Part shown: one piece after another, positions 1 through 10,233 of the stretch
Numbering within the stretch: the first letter of the stretch is position 1
How the letters are laid out: each line of letters opens with the position of its first letter
DNA from: Gracilaria vermiculophylla
Lineage: Eukaryota; Rhodophyta; Florideophyceae; Gracilariales; Gracilariaceae
Length of the DNA stretch: 64,000 nt
Direction: 5' to 3'
NCBI GenBank assembly: GCA_019155205.2
Contig: JAHNZQ020000049.1
Location: 1,950,275 to 2,014,274, forward strand
Made by a program: the position numbers and the translations under genes
Notes under the pieces: model-generated
Seen by the model: the letters and a program-made list of their open reading frames with translations, nothing else
Databases searched by the model: none
Told to the model about the DNA's origin: nothing

Positions 1-303
1 CAGGATAATGCGCCTGTACACACTTCATCTTTAATCAAAAATTGGGTACAGGAGTCTGAAGTATCTGTTTCAGAGTGTCCGGCGCGCTCACCAGATTTGA
101 ACCCAATCAAAAACATCTGGGGACTGCTGGGAAGGATGGTTTATGGGTATGGAAGGCAATTTCAGACAGTTATTGAACTCAAAAACTGTATTAAAAATTT
201 CTGGAAATCTATAAGAGTTTCAAATGTACAAAAGTACATCAATTCGATCGCAAAACGTTGCATTAGCGCTATACAGCAAAAAGGATGCAAAATAAACTAT
301 TGA
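1..303 (+). pseudogene. Tc1-like transposase, C-terminal fragment (cut by window start)
   Basis: The frame is open from base 1 to a TGA at 301-303. It reads as the end of a Tc1/mariner DDE domain: QDNAPVHTS, then PARSPDLNPIKNIW, then a basic tail of about 55 residues. In Tc1 transposases the NPIENxW motif carries the third catalytic residue (Glu). Here that position is Lys, so this copy should be catalytically dead even if the missing N-terminus were intact. The downstream terminal repeat ends at 459. The same protein family recurs, more decayed, at 6680-7627 on the other strand. Confidence 0.85.
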
Positions 304-461
304 GCGTCGCGCAGTAAAGATTTGTTATTATTGATCATTTGTCTTTGAAACGGTTTTCTGACTTTACTTTTTTCTGAAACCTATTTTTGAAGGCATACAG
401 TATACATTTGGTAGTTTTTTGAGATTTCACAGCATGTCGTATGTTTTTGAAACAGTCTGTA
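304..461. repeat. Right terminal inverted repeat of the Tc1 element, with TA target site
   Basis: The reverse complement of 434-459 begins CAGACTGTTTCAAAAACATA and is followed outward by TA (460-461), the standard Tc1/mariner target. A second, inner motif of the same type (GTTTCAAAGAC on the minus strand) lies about 100 bp further in, near 341-350. This resembles the paired outer and inner motifs seen in the elements at 5193-6480 and 56320-57610. Confidence 0.6.
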
Positions 462-559
462 CATCTCTCTCAGCTCATTTTGTCTTATTCATACCACACC
501 ATCCCGTAAGCTCCTCAGAAATACTGAAACAGAAAACGGCAACTAACGCGAACATGCTT

Positions 560-1760
560 AAATCATACGACACATCAGTCGAAAGGTATATGACTTTCTT
601 GCCCTTAGTCACGGTATATCTTTCGCTAAAAGAAAGATATGTCACAAAAACATTTATTCGTCGTATTTACTCACAAGGATGTCGAAGACAACAACAAAAA
701 GTAACCAGAATTGCTCTACAGCAACCAAAGAATTCCGCCTTTTCACATCTTTTCCAAAGCCGATGTAATCAGTCACTCATTTCTCTATCAGGTTTTGAAC
801 AGCCTAGTTTCCGATATCTTCTAGGTAAATTCGAACCAAAGTACTACCTATATACACTGTACATTGATGATGGTCAAATTCGAATTTTGAAACGGACCAG
901 TAACTCTGGACGTCCGAGATGTATGACAGCAACTCAGTGTCTTGGTATTTTGCTTGCTTGACATAAAACGCGAGGAGCAGAATTGGTTCTGTGCGTGCTG
1001 TTCGATGTCACTGGTTCTGTGCTCTCTCTTTATACGGTTTGGCAGAAGAATAATGTTTAAAGTTTTAGGATCTGATCAGTATGCCGCGATTTCTATGCTT
1101 TCTTCAGAAGATGTCAAACAGTATCAAATGGCTTTTGATACAATACATCCTGCCCTCCCAGAAGTGTACTGCGTTGCTGATGGTTTTAAACTTTACTTGG
1201 AACAAAGCAGAAACTTTACTATACAGAACATGTTTTATAATGGGTGGACACATAATCATTACGTCTGCAATGTATTGGCTTTTGCCCCCAGTGGAGAAGT
1301 AATTGCATGCTCTTTAAATGCACTTCGTTCAATGCATGATTCAGTAATTGCAGAGTAGAGCGCAGTGTACGCGAACAGCAGGAGGTCTTTGACAGCTACG
1401 GGGGTCAATGTGTGGTTGATTCTGCACTTTGGAAGACAAGCTACTCTTTCTTAATCAAGTCTGCGCAGGATTCTGTGATTACTTCCAGTGGTACTGGTGA
1501 GAATATGCAGCGCTTTGAGCAGGCCACTTTTGTGCGATAAGCATCTGCATGGGGTATGCACACGTTTAAGGCTACCTTTTCAAGGCTCCGGGATCGGTTT
1601 GTTTACGAAGAACGAGGCGAAAAAAAAGCTCATGTTGTTAACAATGGTAATACAGCACAACCTGCGTTCTCGATTTGTTGGTATCAACCAAATTCTGCAC
1701 GCATACATGCCGCACTTAAGCATGACGGCAAATATGTTCTTAATGGAATGAATGAGTAAG
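560..1760 (+). pseudogene. Decayed PIF/Harbinger-like DDE transposase
   Basis: Three + frames together read like one eukaryotic DDE nuclease: a segment ending GRPRCMTATQCLGILLA (about 591-960), one with a CVADGFKLYLEQ ... YNGWTHNHYVCNV ... NALRSMHDS block (about 1060-1350), and one ending in an arginine-rich FVYEERGEKK region (about 1550-1760). The YNGW and HDS blocks resemble DDE_Tnp_4/Harbinger nucleases. The frames are joined only by shifts and stops, with no plausible splice pattern, so the gene is broken. Family assignment is from memory of motif patterns. The minus-strand SANT-like remnant next door supports a two-gene Harbinger arrangement. Confidence 0.6.
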
Positions 1761-1923
1761 AGAATTGCTTTGTTTACTGCTCACGATTATCAGCATCGAA
1801 CGATCTACCTTTCTGACCTAATATAGCCATCATCATCATTTGCATCATCTGAGTGTTTAAACCTCTCTACTCCTCCCATCGCTTCCTCTCCTCTTGCCGA
1901 CGTTCTCGATCCTCCTCTCGCCG

Positions 1924-2908
1924 CTAAGCTTCTTCCTCAAGACATTGTGCGCGATATCTGCGCTCGTCTTCTTTTCGTTGCGCTTCAGCTTCTAGGTCTG
2001 CGATATTCCTAGGATGCTCTGCATCCCGTCGTTCCTGCTCTTGGAGCATGGACACTTTCATAATATCTAATATGGAGTCTTCTCCAGTTCCTTTTACCCT
2101 TTTGCGCACAAACGGCGGTGGTGATGGCGACCGGATTTGCCGCGCTATTTGTTCTTCGGTCTGGTGGTGGCTATGCGTACCTACTCCTGGGTTCTTTTTT
2201 AATCCTGCATCCAATGTGTTTCCATTTTCGTCATCCATGCCATCTGTTTAGTCAGTTTCCGGCTGTGCTCCATCACCAATATCCGCTCGTTCCATTAGCT
2301 GCTCCCGAAATTGTTTAACGCGAAGCGCATGTGTCGGAATGCTTGGGTCACCGGTTGGGACTGTTGTGCGACATATTGCTGAGAACTTACGTCGGAGCGA
2401 ATCAGCGTTCCGTCCTTGGAAACGGATATCGTGTACCATGCAGCCTCGCTACCATTTCCAATTCCTCCTTTCCCAGTGGCATGCACTCTTCAATCAAGTA
2501 GAGAAGGTTGTCCGTTTCACTTTGTGTGAATCCAGATCCCCTTTTATCTGTCGGTGCTTTAGATGTCGACGCCTTTTTCGGAGTTATTTTCCGATTCGGG
2601 GTAGATGTTGGGGCAAGTCTTGATAATTCTCGCTGCGGAGAGAGATTTGTATTTCTTCCTTGAATTCCCGCTATGGCTACACATGGCCCTCCCCACTGTG
2701 GTCTGATTCCACCTCTACTAGTTCCAATTGCAATTGACGGGCCTGACTGGAGTGGATCCATCGCTACCTGTGGGCGGGTAGCAGACCTGACCACATCTGT
2801 ACCAAATCCGAAGCAACCATCTTCCGGTACGGTCGTCGGTGTAAATGATGTCTTAGCAGTATTCTGCAAATTCATACTTTCTTCAGTACACTTATCTGCC
2901 ATGACCAC
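1924..2908 (-). pseudogene. SANT/Myb-like (DUF6818-type) transposon accessory protein, broken
   Basis: A first frame (2402-2908) has a low-complexity N-terminus, then GSGFTQSETDNLLYLIEE and EELEMVARLHGTRYP. The similarity continues in another frame (2248-2439) as DSLRRKFSAICRTTVPTGDP, so a frameshift lies near 2405-2440. A stop at 2248 separates this from a charged coiled-coil-like tail (1924-2238) in the same frame. The arrangement (xLLxLIEE, VAxxH..YP, SLRRKF..L..T..PTGDP) is that of SANT-like DUF6818 proteins. Harbinger transposons commonly encode such a DNA-binding partner next to the nuclease, and here it converges on the transposase remnant at 560-1760. Confidence 0.6.
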
Positions 2909-2949
2909 ACCTGAAAGCCCTACACTGCCTCATACACACATTTAATGTC

Positions 2950-5192
2950 TTGTGTGCTTTTGGTGTACGATCTTTTCCGTCCGTACTTTTGCAAAGATCT
3001 AATCTGTCGAAGTACAGAAGAGCAAATACAGAAGAGCAGCAAGCCAACAAAGCGTATTACGGCGCCACGTGTCCACCAAAGTTCCGGAAGCAGAGTGCTA
3101 ACCGTAGCCAGACGTAGGAACCTCTAAATAATGGTCACAATGAAACAGTGTTTCACTTCCAGAGAATGCAGAAACCTTTTCAGTGTAGGAGGACAGAGCG
3201 ACGGACAAAAATCGCGCAAAAGTTGGGACTGAGCGGTCAAGAGATGCGGAGGCAATTCCAAATGCAAAACGGTTGTACACACTTAGAGCATAGAGCAGGG
3301 ACAGATTAGCCACCTGGAAGCCATAGCCCGGAACCAATAGGAACGTTTTCTATTGATTGATTGAAATGTACACACCAATGCCATGTGGAATGGAGGTGTA
3401 GACACCAATGCCATGTGTAGTGGAGAAGTTGCAGTGGTGTTAGAACAACTTCCAAAGCAGACACACAGGAAAAAAGATGATAAACGTACAACTGCAGAAA
3501 GCGTAGCCAAGCTAGAAGAGGATACCACTACGTATCAAACGATAGAGCTTCGATGATCGTTGTGAATCGCACTATGATAGAGAAGGGATATTACGCACAA
3601 ATTATGCGCTAAAGAACCACAGGCTTTCGAAACGCAACGAATCAGATCTACCGTGCTGAAGAACTGAAATTGAGGCAACGTTTCTGCACGATGAACATGC
3701 CACCACGAGAAGTGGGGAGGATTAGAAGATATGCGCGGACTAGGTGGGCACAAGGTTGGGAAAGAAAAAACCCCAACGCCACCGTAAGCAATGTGGCGAT
3801 ATTGCGGCAAGAGGCGCAACAACTTTCGAAACTAAAGACAAAGCAGGATAGTGGAGTTTCTACCGTACCGGAGAAGCGGAGCGGCGAGGAGGCATTGACA
3901 ACTTCGCCGAACGGTGTCGTGGTTAAGTGAGGGCGCCGGAAAGCGCGCCAAAATCGTATGGCAAGAGATTTGATACGGGGGGAGGCTCTGCTTCCAAGGG
4001 GGTGACCGTTGAAAGAGATCAAGGTTTACGCGCGTGCGATAATTGCATTTCAACATGTTTTTATCACAATTTGTGCGGTTGCATTTTGTGATTTGTGATT
4101 TCAGGAGTGCTCCAATGATAGAGAACGGAGAATCTACGCACTGTTAGCCACGTGTGCAAATGATGCCCCATCCTTCCAAGCTTTGTAACAAAATCTAGAA
4201 CCTCTCTTAGTATAGATGACGCTCCAATACCCTCCCCTGACATCCAGCTCTGTTTGCACCTCGTCGCAAGGAAAAAAAAAGTGAGCATTCAAGCTCTGCC
4301 TCTTTTTTTCTTGAGCAACAAACTTGCTTTTTTTCAAGGCGATTTAATTTGGGTAAAGACTTTTGTTCTCCATGCGCCCTCTCGGAAAGCGGGCAATTAA
4401 GTGGCTTCTAGTTGCCTAAACACGTCTACGCCTGTTGGCTGAGCTAGGGCGTAGACAGCTGCGTCGGTCCGTAGAACATCTCAGACCATTGCAAGGATTT
4501 CTAGTCCGCAGGCGTTTTGTTAATGACATCTGCCAGACCACGCAAGCGGTGAATTGAACACAAGCCTTGTATCCAAAAACGCTGCCCCAGATTTTTTTTT
4601 GGTTACGATCGGAAGTTTTGCGGGGTAAATTCTATTCCACTTCCCACTGTTTGCCGCGTTCTTGTGCTCTTGTACTCTTTTCGCCAGATGCTTTCCTACC
4701 CTAAGGGCTTCCAATACATCACGTGTGTAACATACGCAGCTACAGCGTTTGGCTTCGTATGCAAATGCGACTGGTATGAATGCTCCCTCCCATTAAAACA
4801 GTTTGCACATGTTTAATGTTTAATCTGATTTTTAGATTAATGTCATCCAATCTTGTTCCAAGGAACGTTTTATTTCATTAAGCTCATGGATAAACTTCTT
4901 TGCATTCGGCACAGATGGGAGAATAATTAGACGTTTGACACTTTTGAAATGTGAAAACTAAGTAAGGATGCTTGGAAAGCTGCCTGTGATCACGTTGAGC
5001 TCCGTTAGAAGCGGCTGCACGCTTTAATTGATAATTTGAAAAAGCATGTCACGACCGTGTACGATACTTCTGCACTGTAAAATAAGAGAACGATAATTTT
5101 AAACAGCTTCATTCAAGCGCCTTTGAAAGATAGTTTGCCCTATATAAGCAATGCTTTGACATGATACGAAGTTCAATACAGTGAACGAACTA
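2950..5192. other. Unassigned non-coding/repeat-derived stretch
   Basis: No ORF here resembles a protein family I know. Candidates at 3670-3930 (+) and 4520-4714 (-) are short and lack domain signals. The stretch holds a 30-bp tandem duplication (3367-3426). Base composition becomes AT-rich towards the element that starts at 5193. Confidence 0.5.
3367..3426. repeat. Two tandem 30-bp units
   Basis: Units 3367-3396 and 3397-3426 are directly adjacent and share the core ACACCAATGCCATGTG, with four differences overall. Confidence 0.8.
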
Positions 5193-6480
5193 AAATCTGC
5201 TTCAAAAGTATAGGACACATGGAATTGTGATGCAAATCATCGTTTTTAGTATTGTAGGGCTACCAAAATCAGTTTTCAAAACACTTCAAGATAAAAAACT
5301 GTTTCAAAATCATAGGGCATTTCACTTTCAAACTTCATTTTGCCTTCTACAGTAGTTGATTTTTGCTTCTGTGTACTAAATAATACTAATTCAACGCTTT
5401 TGCATCGCGTTTCTCTAACGTCCCATACTTAAAATATTCATAGTTCTCGCTCTATTTCCAATACTTATGCTTTAATCAAAACTGGTTCAGATTAGATGAA
5501 AATTTCTATAAATCATTCTAACGAGTACATCTAATTCATTTTCAAAAGGGTTTAGGTGAACTTAATGCGTAAATAACTGTATGGCATTACTTTATAGCAA
5601 GCAAAAAACGTTTTTCATTGCTATAGACTACTACACTGCGGCGCTATCTTAGTGAAAACGCCAGATTAAATTTCTGATCAGATATATAAAAGTTCATAAA
5701 ACGTTGTGTTAAAGCATTTGGAAGCCTTTTTGAGTCTATAATACTTACTGCAAAGGTTCTATATATAGTTGTTTTCATCGAGAGTCTAGTCCATGACATA
5801 ATATAAGCTTTGATAGAACTTTTATTTATTCAAAATTTAATTGATCTTTTTCGCTTATGATAGATATATATATGACCCTGTTGTTCATCACAATCAAATT
5901 TTTACTCAGTTCAGAATACATTCTTTTTGCAGCTGTCTTTTTTTTTCAATGCTCATTGCACACTGTTGAAGCGCGTTTTGTTTATTTGCCGTATCCAATT
6001 GGAAATGATGTTCAGTTTATAAAACGAAAGAATTTTGAAGCGTTTTCCAGTACCATTTTATTCATTTTTTGTAAAAGTTTCGTTCTTTATTTGGATTTTT
6101 TACTGCAAAATAGACAGTCCGGATCATATTCTTGCAGAACGTTCTGCATATTATTGCTGCTGAGCATTATGAAGCTATCAATAAAGCTTTATGTTTATAT
6201 TACAGGAAATATTGAAGAATATGATAAAAACATGGGAACAAAAGGTATAGATCTAAGTTACTGATTGAATTATTGTGATATAAGCTTTTAATGTAAAAGA
6301 TTTCATGTCTTTTTGAGGAAAGAAAACGACGTCTTGTGGAAATATTCACGCGTGAATTCGGAATGTCCTATATTTTTGAAACGCCTTTTTGAGGGCTGTA
6401 ACGAATTAGAGTGGCTACAGTAGGCAAAACTCCATACTTTGGCACGCTTTTGCACTGTCCCATAATTTTGAAACCCACTG
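5193..6480 (+). mobile_element. Non-autonomous Tc1-type IR/DR element, copy 1 (1288 bp)
   Basis: The element is flanked by TA at 5191-5192 and 6481-6482. The left end carries the motif TTCAAAAGTATAGGACA (outer, from about 5201) and GTTTCAAAATCATAGGGCA (inner, 5301-5319). The right end carries the same motif inverted, outer (6457-6475) and inner (6364-6382). Two direct motifs inside each inverted end is the IR/DR layout known from Tc1 elements such as Sleeping Beauty. The only long frame (5857-6264) is not preserved in the second copy at 56320-57610, so I read the element as non-coding and mobilised in trans. Confidence 0.8.
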
Positions 6481-6552
6481 TACCACTTAGTTTGGCATGC
6501 GCCCTAGCCGTTTCGGTTAAATTCAAAACTCCAAAGTAGTAGAAACTAAGTA

Positions 6553-7753
6553 CAGTCTTTCAAAATCATATCAAATTGGTGGCAAAGTACAAAAATTAAT
6601 ATTTTTGTACTGTACAAATACAAATTCAGGATTTAGAATAAGTTAAAGTCCAAAAACCGTTTCAAAATCATAAGAGCTTTATCATCTTTAAGTGTCTTTT
6701 GGCGACTCGATAACCAGTGATTACAACCTTTTGCTGAATAACGCAAATACTGCGTGTGGGCATCAAGTTGGTGTAGCCACAAATTGTCAAAATGGAAGGA
6801 ATGTCCCAGCAGTTCTTAATATGCTTTTCCAAATCAAAAGCTTTGCTAAACTGCCTTTCAGGGCCACAAACCATTCTTGATAACAAAACCCGTCTATTTT
6901 AAATGAGGTTTACGTCTGGTGAGCGTGCTGGCCAATCCATTACCGTAATGTTTGCTTCTTGTAGCCACTCTGACACCAGTTTAAATTTGTGTACCAGTGC
7001 ATTATTTTGGTGGAAAATCAAAATTTTTCCTGTACACAATATCCGTAAGGTAGCTTCTAGTTATGAACCAAATTCTTCATAGAATGCAGATTCTATGTTT
7101 CCATCAATAATTACATTATCTGTTTTTCCCTATTTTGATATGCCAGCCCATACCATTACAGAACCACCTCCGGAGTTTCTTGTCCAAATTTCAGGGCGTT
7201 TCTTTCTTAGATCCTGCTTAAAAAAAATTTATAACAACACGGACCACCCATGTTGAGTTTTTTATCAGTCAAATACAATACTTGTGTCTGATTGATTTTT
7301 CCAGTACGCTATTTTTGCATACCAATATTTCTTTTGCTTATGATTTTCTTCTAGAAGGAATTTCTTTCTCATTTTCATGTACATGAACATTGTTTTTTTA
7401 TTGATTTCACGTCAAAATGTTGATATAAAAACATTGATGCAAGACTAGAAATGTGTGGACACTGTAATTTTTTTTAATATACAGGTTGCTAGATTTTCAA
7501 GGAAACAGAGAATTGTGTCCCGATGACGTATTAAAAGTCAGCCAGTTTCAGGATATGATTTTCTATTTGCTTTTAGTTGTATGATTTCAAGCTGTTCGAA
7601 GCGCGGAAAAGGTGATCGTCGAGCCATAACGATGGATGTTATTGATGTAGTGTTATGATTACGAAACAATTTTTACTTATATGTTATGCAAAAGGAGCTT
7701 ACAGTACTACTTTGGCGCGTTTTTTAGGCGTGATATGAATATGAAACGCACAG
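6553..7753 (-). mobile_element. Decayed Tc1-type element carrying a transposase pseudogene
   Basis: The left end follows TA (6551-6552) with CAGTCTTTCAAAATCATATC and has an inner copy GTTTCAAAATCATAAGAGC at 6659-6677. The right end near 7731-7753 carries the inverted motif, but its TA is no longer recognisable. Outer-to-inner spacing on the left is about 102 bp, as in the 1.29-kb elements, so these belong to one terminal-repeat group. Confidence 0.65.
6680..7627 (-). pseudogene. Tc1-like transposase pseudogene
   Basis: From an ATG at 7627 the minus strand reads a helix-turn-helix-like start (MARRSPFPRFEQLEII, later IRHRDTILCFLENL), then GGGSVMVWAGISK and IIDGN, then HQNNALVH and WPARSPDVNLI, and a basic C-terminus. 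GGGSVMVWAGIS and the NNAxxH / PARSPDxNxI blocks are Tc1 hallmarks. Several stops interrupt the frame, and one sits exactly where the third catalytic Glu belongs (NLI-stop-N). It is homologous to the fragment at 1-303. Confidence 0.85.
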
Positions 7754-8094
7754 CAGAACAATTTGATTTTAATTGTTGATTGCTGGGTACAGTAAGCAGC
7801 GTGCCGGGAGCCCCAATTTTTGGCACTGTCACCACATTTATGGGTGGCAGGGAGTGGGAGCTCGGCCCCATTCTTATACTTCTGTTGTGCGTAAGCTCCT
7901 CCCTAACTAAGCACTACAGCTAAGCACTTTCTAGCCACATTTCGACCCCCATTGCTTCTACGGTGTATCAGCAGGTAAGTCAGCAATACAAACTGGTTTT
8001 ATTGCCCCAGAAGCGCTATATCCGCTACTGCCAATCGGTTGCTCAACGTCTACAGGCCATTCTGTAAATATACCCTTTTCGCTGCTGCCGATAC
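7754..8094. other. Unassigned stretch between the Tc1 element and the solo LTR
   Basis: No recognisable gene is present. A minus-strand frame at 7958-8155 is partly made of SMART LTR sequence and matches no family I know. Confidence 0.5.
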
Positions 8095-8095
8095 T

Positions 8096-8100
8096 GTGGT
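8096..8100. repeat. Target-site duplication of the SMART element (left)
   Basis: GTGGT immediately precedes the left LTR and is repeated at 8410-8414 after the right LTR. Confidence 0.8.
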
Positions 8101-8179
8101 TGTTGGAAAACAGATGAGCTATTTGCGCTATACTCTCTTGTGACACAGGGCGCACATTTCACCATTTGAACTATCAACA
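8101..8179 (-). repeat. SMART LTR (3' LTR in element orientation)
   Basis: 79 bp, TGTTG...CAACA, about 95% identical to 8331-8409. Confidence 0.85.
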
Positions 8180-8315
8180 AGCCCCCTCGCCCTGTAATTC
8201 ATTACAGAACGAGACCTCGAGCTTACAGTAGCCAATCTTCACTACTGCTGTACACCTGTACAATTTCTCAGGCTCAGGTCACTTCTGGGAGTCGAACCCA
8301 GGGTCCTAGAGATTA

Positions 8316-8330
8316 GCTGGGCCCATAACC
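8316..8330 (-). promoter_or_regulatory. SMART primer-binding site (half initiator tRNA-Met)
   Basis: On the + strand this reads GCTGGGCCCATAACC, essentially the anticodon arm of initiator tRNA-Met with its CAU anticodon. The minus strand would pair with it. Drosophila copia is known to prime from such an internal initiator-tRNA fragment. Confidence 0.75.
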
Positions 8331-8409
8331 TGTTGGAAAACAGATGAGCTATTTGCGCTATACTCTCTTATGACACAGGGCGCAGAGTTCACCATTTCAA
8401 CTATCAACA
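8331..8409 (-). repeat. SMART LTR (5' LTR in element orientation)
   Basis: 79 bp, abutting the primer-binding site and followed by the second GTGGT duplication at 8410-8414. Confidence 0.85.
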
Positions 8410-8962
8410 GTGGTACCGTCAGTTCTCCTTTCGAGGTGGTAGTGGACAACGTCCGTTAAAAGTTTTTGTTGACTCCAAAGACGCGAGTCCCTAAATGTGG
8501 TCTCTTGTAATCGCTGTCGTGAGGCGGGGGAATTCTGAAAGGGTATCCGTAAACACCAAGCGGAGGAGAAGGTACACTGGGCGGAGGAGACTCTTACAGG
8601 CGCTGCTACGAGGTGACCTGGGGACCAGTGGCTTAGAAACCTTAAGGATGTTCCAGGAGAGTCTTCAACCGGAAAAATAGACGTAGACTCAGGGGTACTT
8701 GGTTTAGTTCACCAAAGGTGGAGCTCGACTGGCAGCTTAAGTATCACGCCGTGAGCCCGATTTGGCCGGTCTCACTACTGTAGTAATTAAATGTACAAAA
8801 GCACTAAAATAAATCTAAACTTTACTGTTCCTTAGGGATACTGTAGCGCCAATGGGCCGAATTATGCACCATGAGGATCAGTTAATAAAACACAAGCCCT
8901 TCTTACTATTATCCCGTCATACAGCCACACCACCCTACCACATTAAGATCCACTGTACTTCA

Positions 8963-9572
8963 TAACCTCTTTCCTGAGTTGCACCACGTCCTTGAGGTGC
9001 ATTTTTCCATAGCTCGTTCCGTAAGGGGCTCCTATCGGCGCTGGGGTCAGAGTGGCCTTCCACGATGTGACAAATCTTCTCCTTCAGGCGTTCCTCCATA
9101 CTTCCCTATTCCCACGCGGCATTCCTACTGCGGTCTCTTGCATCTCCGTTGAGGCGGTTCAACGCCCGCACTCTTCGCGACTTATCCTCATCACTCCTTC
9201 TTGGCGCATACTGCTGGTGCGGGAGCGCCCAGCATCTCGATTCCCCCGAGAATCCCTTTTTGGAAACGCCCGCGCTGTCGTGTCCACTCGTTCATCCTCA
9301 CTGGAGACAACTTACTCATGTTCTCAGCGACTGCCTTGCCGTCGTCCTGTGGATGCTATGAACTCGCTCCTTGCCATGGTGCTTGTGGAGCAAAAACCCG
9401 GCGACGGGAAAAGCAACCCAAGGTATTCGGAAGCTTGCCATCTGATTAGGAAGGCTCAGCAAATGAGCCCTCCGTTCCACCCAAGGTATGTGGCGTAACT
9501 CTCACGGGGGATTCAGGACGTGACCTACGGAGGTGAACACTGAAGTGAAAGAAGCCGAGGAGTGTCGGATTC
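8963..9572. other. Spacer between the two inverted solo LTRs, possibly inverted
   Basis: The stretch is GC-richer than its surroundings. A + frame (9052-9498, GTG start) resembles nothing I know. The flanking pentamers suggest this segment was inverted by recombination between the LTRs. Confidence 0.4.
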
Positions 9573-10228
9573 TGTAGTACAGTGGCTTCTACGGAATTAT
9601 GGTGGTTTGGCCTTAAGGCATAATATTCCTAAGGAGGGTTCGTAATTTATTAGCTGGGCCACGTGGTGCATAATATTGTCCGCGTGCGCTACAGTATCCT
9701 TAAGGTACGGTAGAATTTATTANNNNNNNNNNNNNNNNNNNNNNNNNNNNNNNNNNNNNNNNNNNNNNNNNNNNNNNNNNNNNNNNNNNNNNNNNNNNNN
9801 NNNNNNNNNNNNNNNNNNNNNNTCCTAGGGACACCCCCAAATGGGGCTAGTGAAGCTAATACTCCTCATAACCACGGTTGTGGCAGCCGGGAGCGGATGA
9901 AATACTTATGACGTCCGCTGATGCGGTAGACCCTCGACGGGGCGTTGCATTACACATCTATTTTTCCGCTTGGAGGCTCTTGTCGAATATCCTTGGGTTT
10001 CCCAGCCGCCGCTCCCCAGGTTGCCTCGTAGCAGCGCCTGTAAGAGAATTGTCCTCTCAGTGAACCCCCTACTCCGCTTGGTGCTTGCCTACCCCCGTTC
10101 AGGATTCCTCCGACTCGGAACCGTTATTACTGCAGACCATCTTTAGGAACTCGCGCCTATGTCGTCATCAAATACTCCTATCGAACGTTGTGAACTTTCA
10201 CCTCAAAAGGAGACCTGACGGTACCACA
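9573..10228 (+). repeat. Solo LTR copy B, containing an assembly gap
   Basis: It runs from TGTAGTACAGTGG to GGTACCACA. It shares the blocks of copies A and C on both sides of the gap: CTAAGGAGGGTTCGTAATTT, the TATCCTTAAGG region, CAGCGCCTGTA and CCGCTTGGTG. Non-N bases total 556, close to the 554 bp of the other copies, so little sequence may be missing. Confidence 0.7.
9723..9822. other. Assembly gap (100 N)
   Basis: A run of exactly 100 N lies inside LTR copy B, probably a placeholder of unknown true size at a repeat. Confidence 0.95.
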
Positions 10229-10233
10229 GGTTA

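Larger units (their letters stand above)
8101..8409 (-). mobile_element. Complete SMART/TRIM LTR retroelement (309 bp)
   Basis: Two 79-bp direct repeats (8101-8179 and 8331-8409, four mismatches) each start TGTTG and end CAACA. They flank a 151-bp interior, and the whole unit sits between GTGGT duplications. In minus orientation the interior begins directly at the LTR with GGTTATGGGCCCAGC (8316-8330), matching the anticodon arm of initiator tRNA-Met. It ends directly before the other LTR with the purine tract GGGCGAGGGGGCT (8180-8192). These are all the cis elements of an LTR retrotransposon with no coding capacity. It must be mobilised by another element, and the copia at 59090-63988 uses the same type of primer site. 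Confidence 0.85.
8095..8962 (-). repeat. Solo LTR copy A (554 bp), interrupted by a SMART element
   Basis: On the minus strand it runs from TGAAGTAC (8962) to GGTACCACA (8095). Without the 309-bp SMART and its duplicated 5 bp it is 554 bp, exactly the length of the copy at 57898-58451. Shared blocks include the GTACAGTGG start, TGGTGCATAATTCGGCCCA, GCGCTACAGTATCC and the GGTACCAC end. TG...CA ends with inverted TGTRGTAC/GTACCACA termini indicate an LTR. No internal region is attached. Confidence 0.7.

Noticed and set aside
5857..6264. 135-codon frame with hydrophobic stretches inside the 1.29-kb element
   Set aside because: It is not preserved in the homologous copy at 56320-57610 and resembles no transposase; AT-rich chance frame.
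8285..8301. tRNA-like T-arm on the minus strand, possible tRNA gene
   Set aside because: There is no acceptor stem, D arm or anticodon arm around it, and the surrounding 309 bp are fully explained by a SMART element.
8316..8330. Anticodon arm of initiator tRNA-Met on the + strand, possible tRNA gene fragment
   Set aside because: Its position directly next to an LTR, and the same arrangement in the copia at 63744, identify it as a primer-binding site.
9052..9498. 148-codon + frame between the inverted LTRs
   Set aside because: Starts at GTG, with no recognisable similarity, and lies in a rearranged repeat field.
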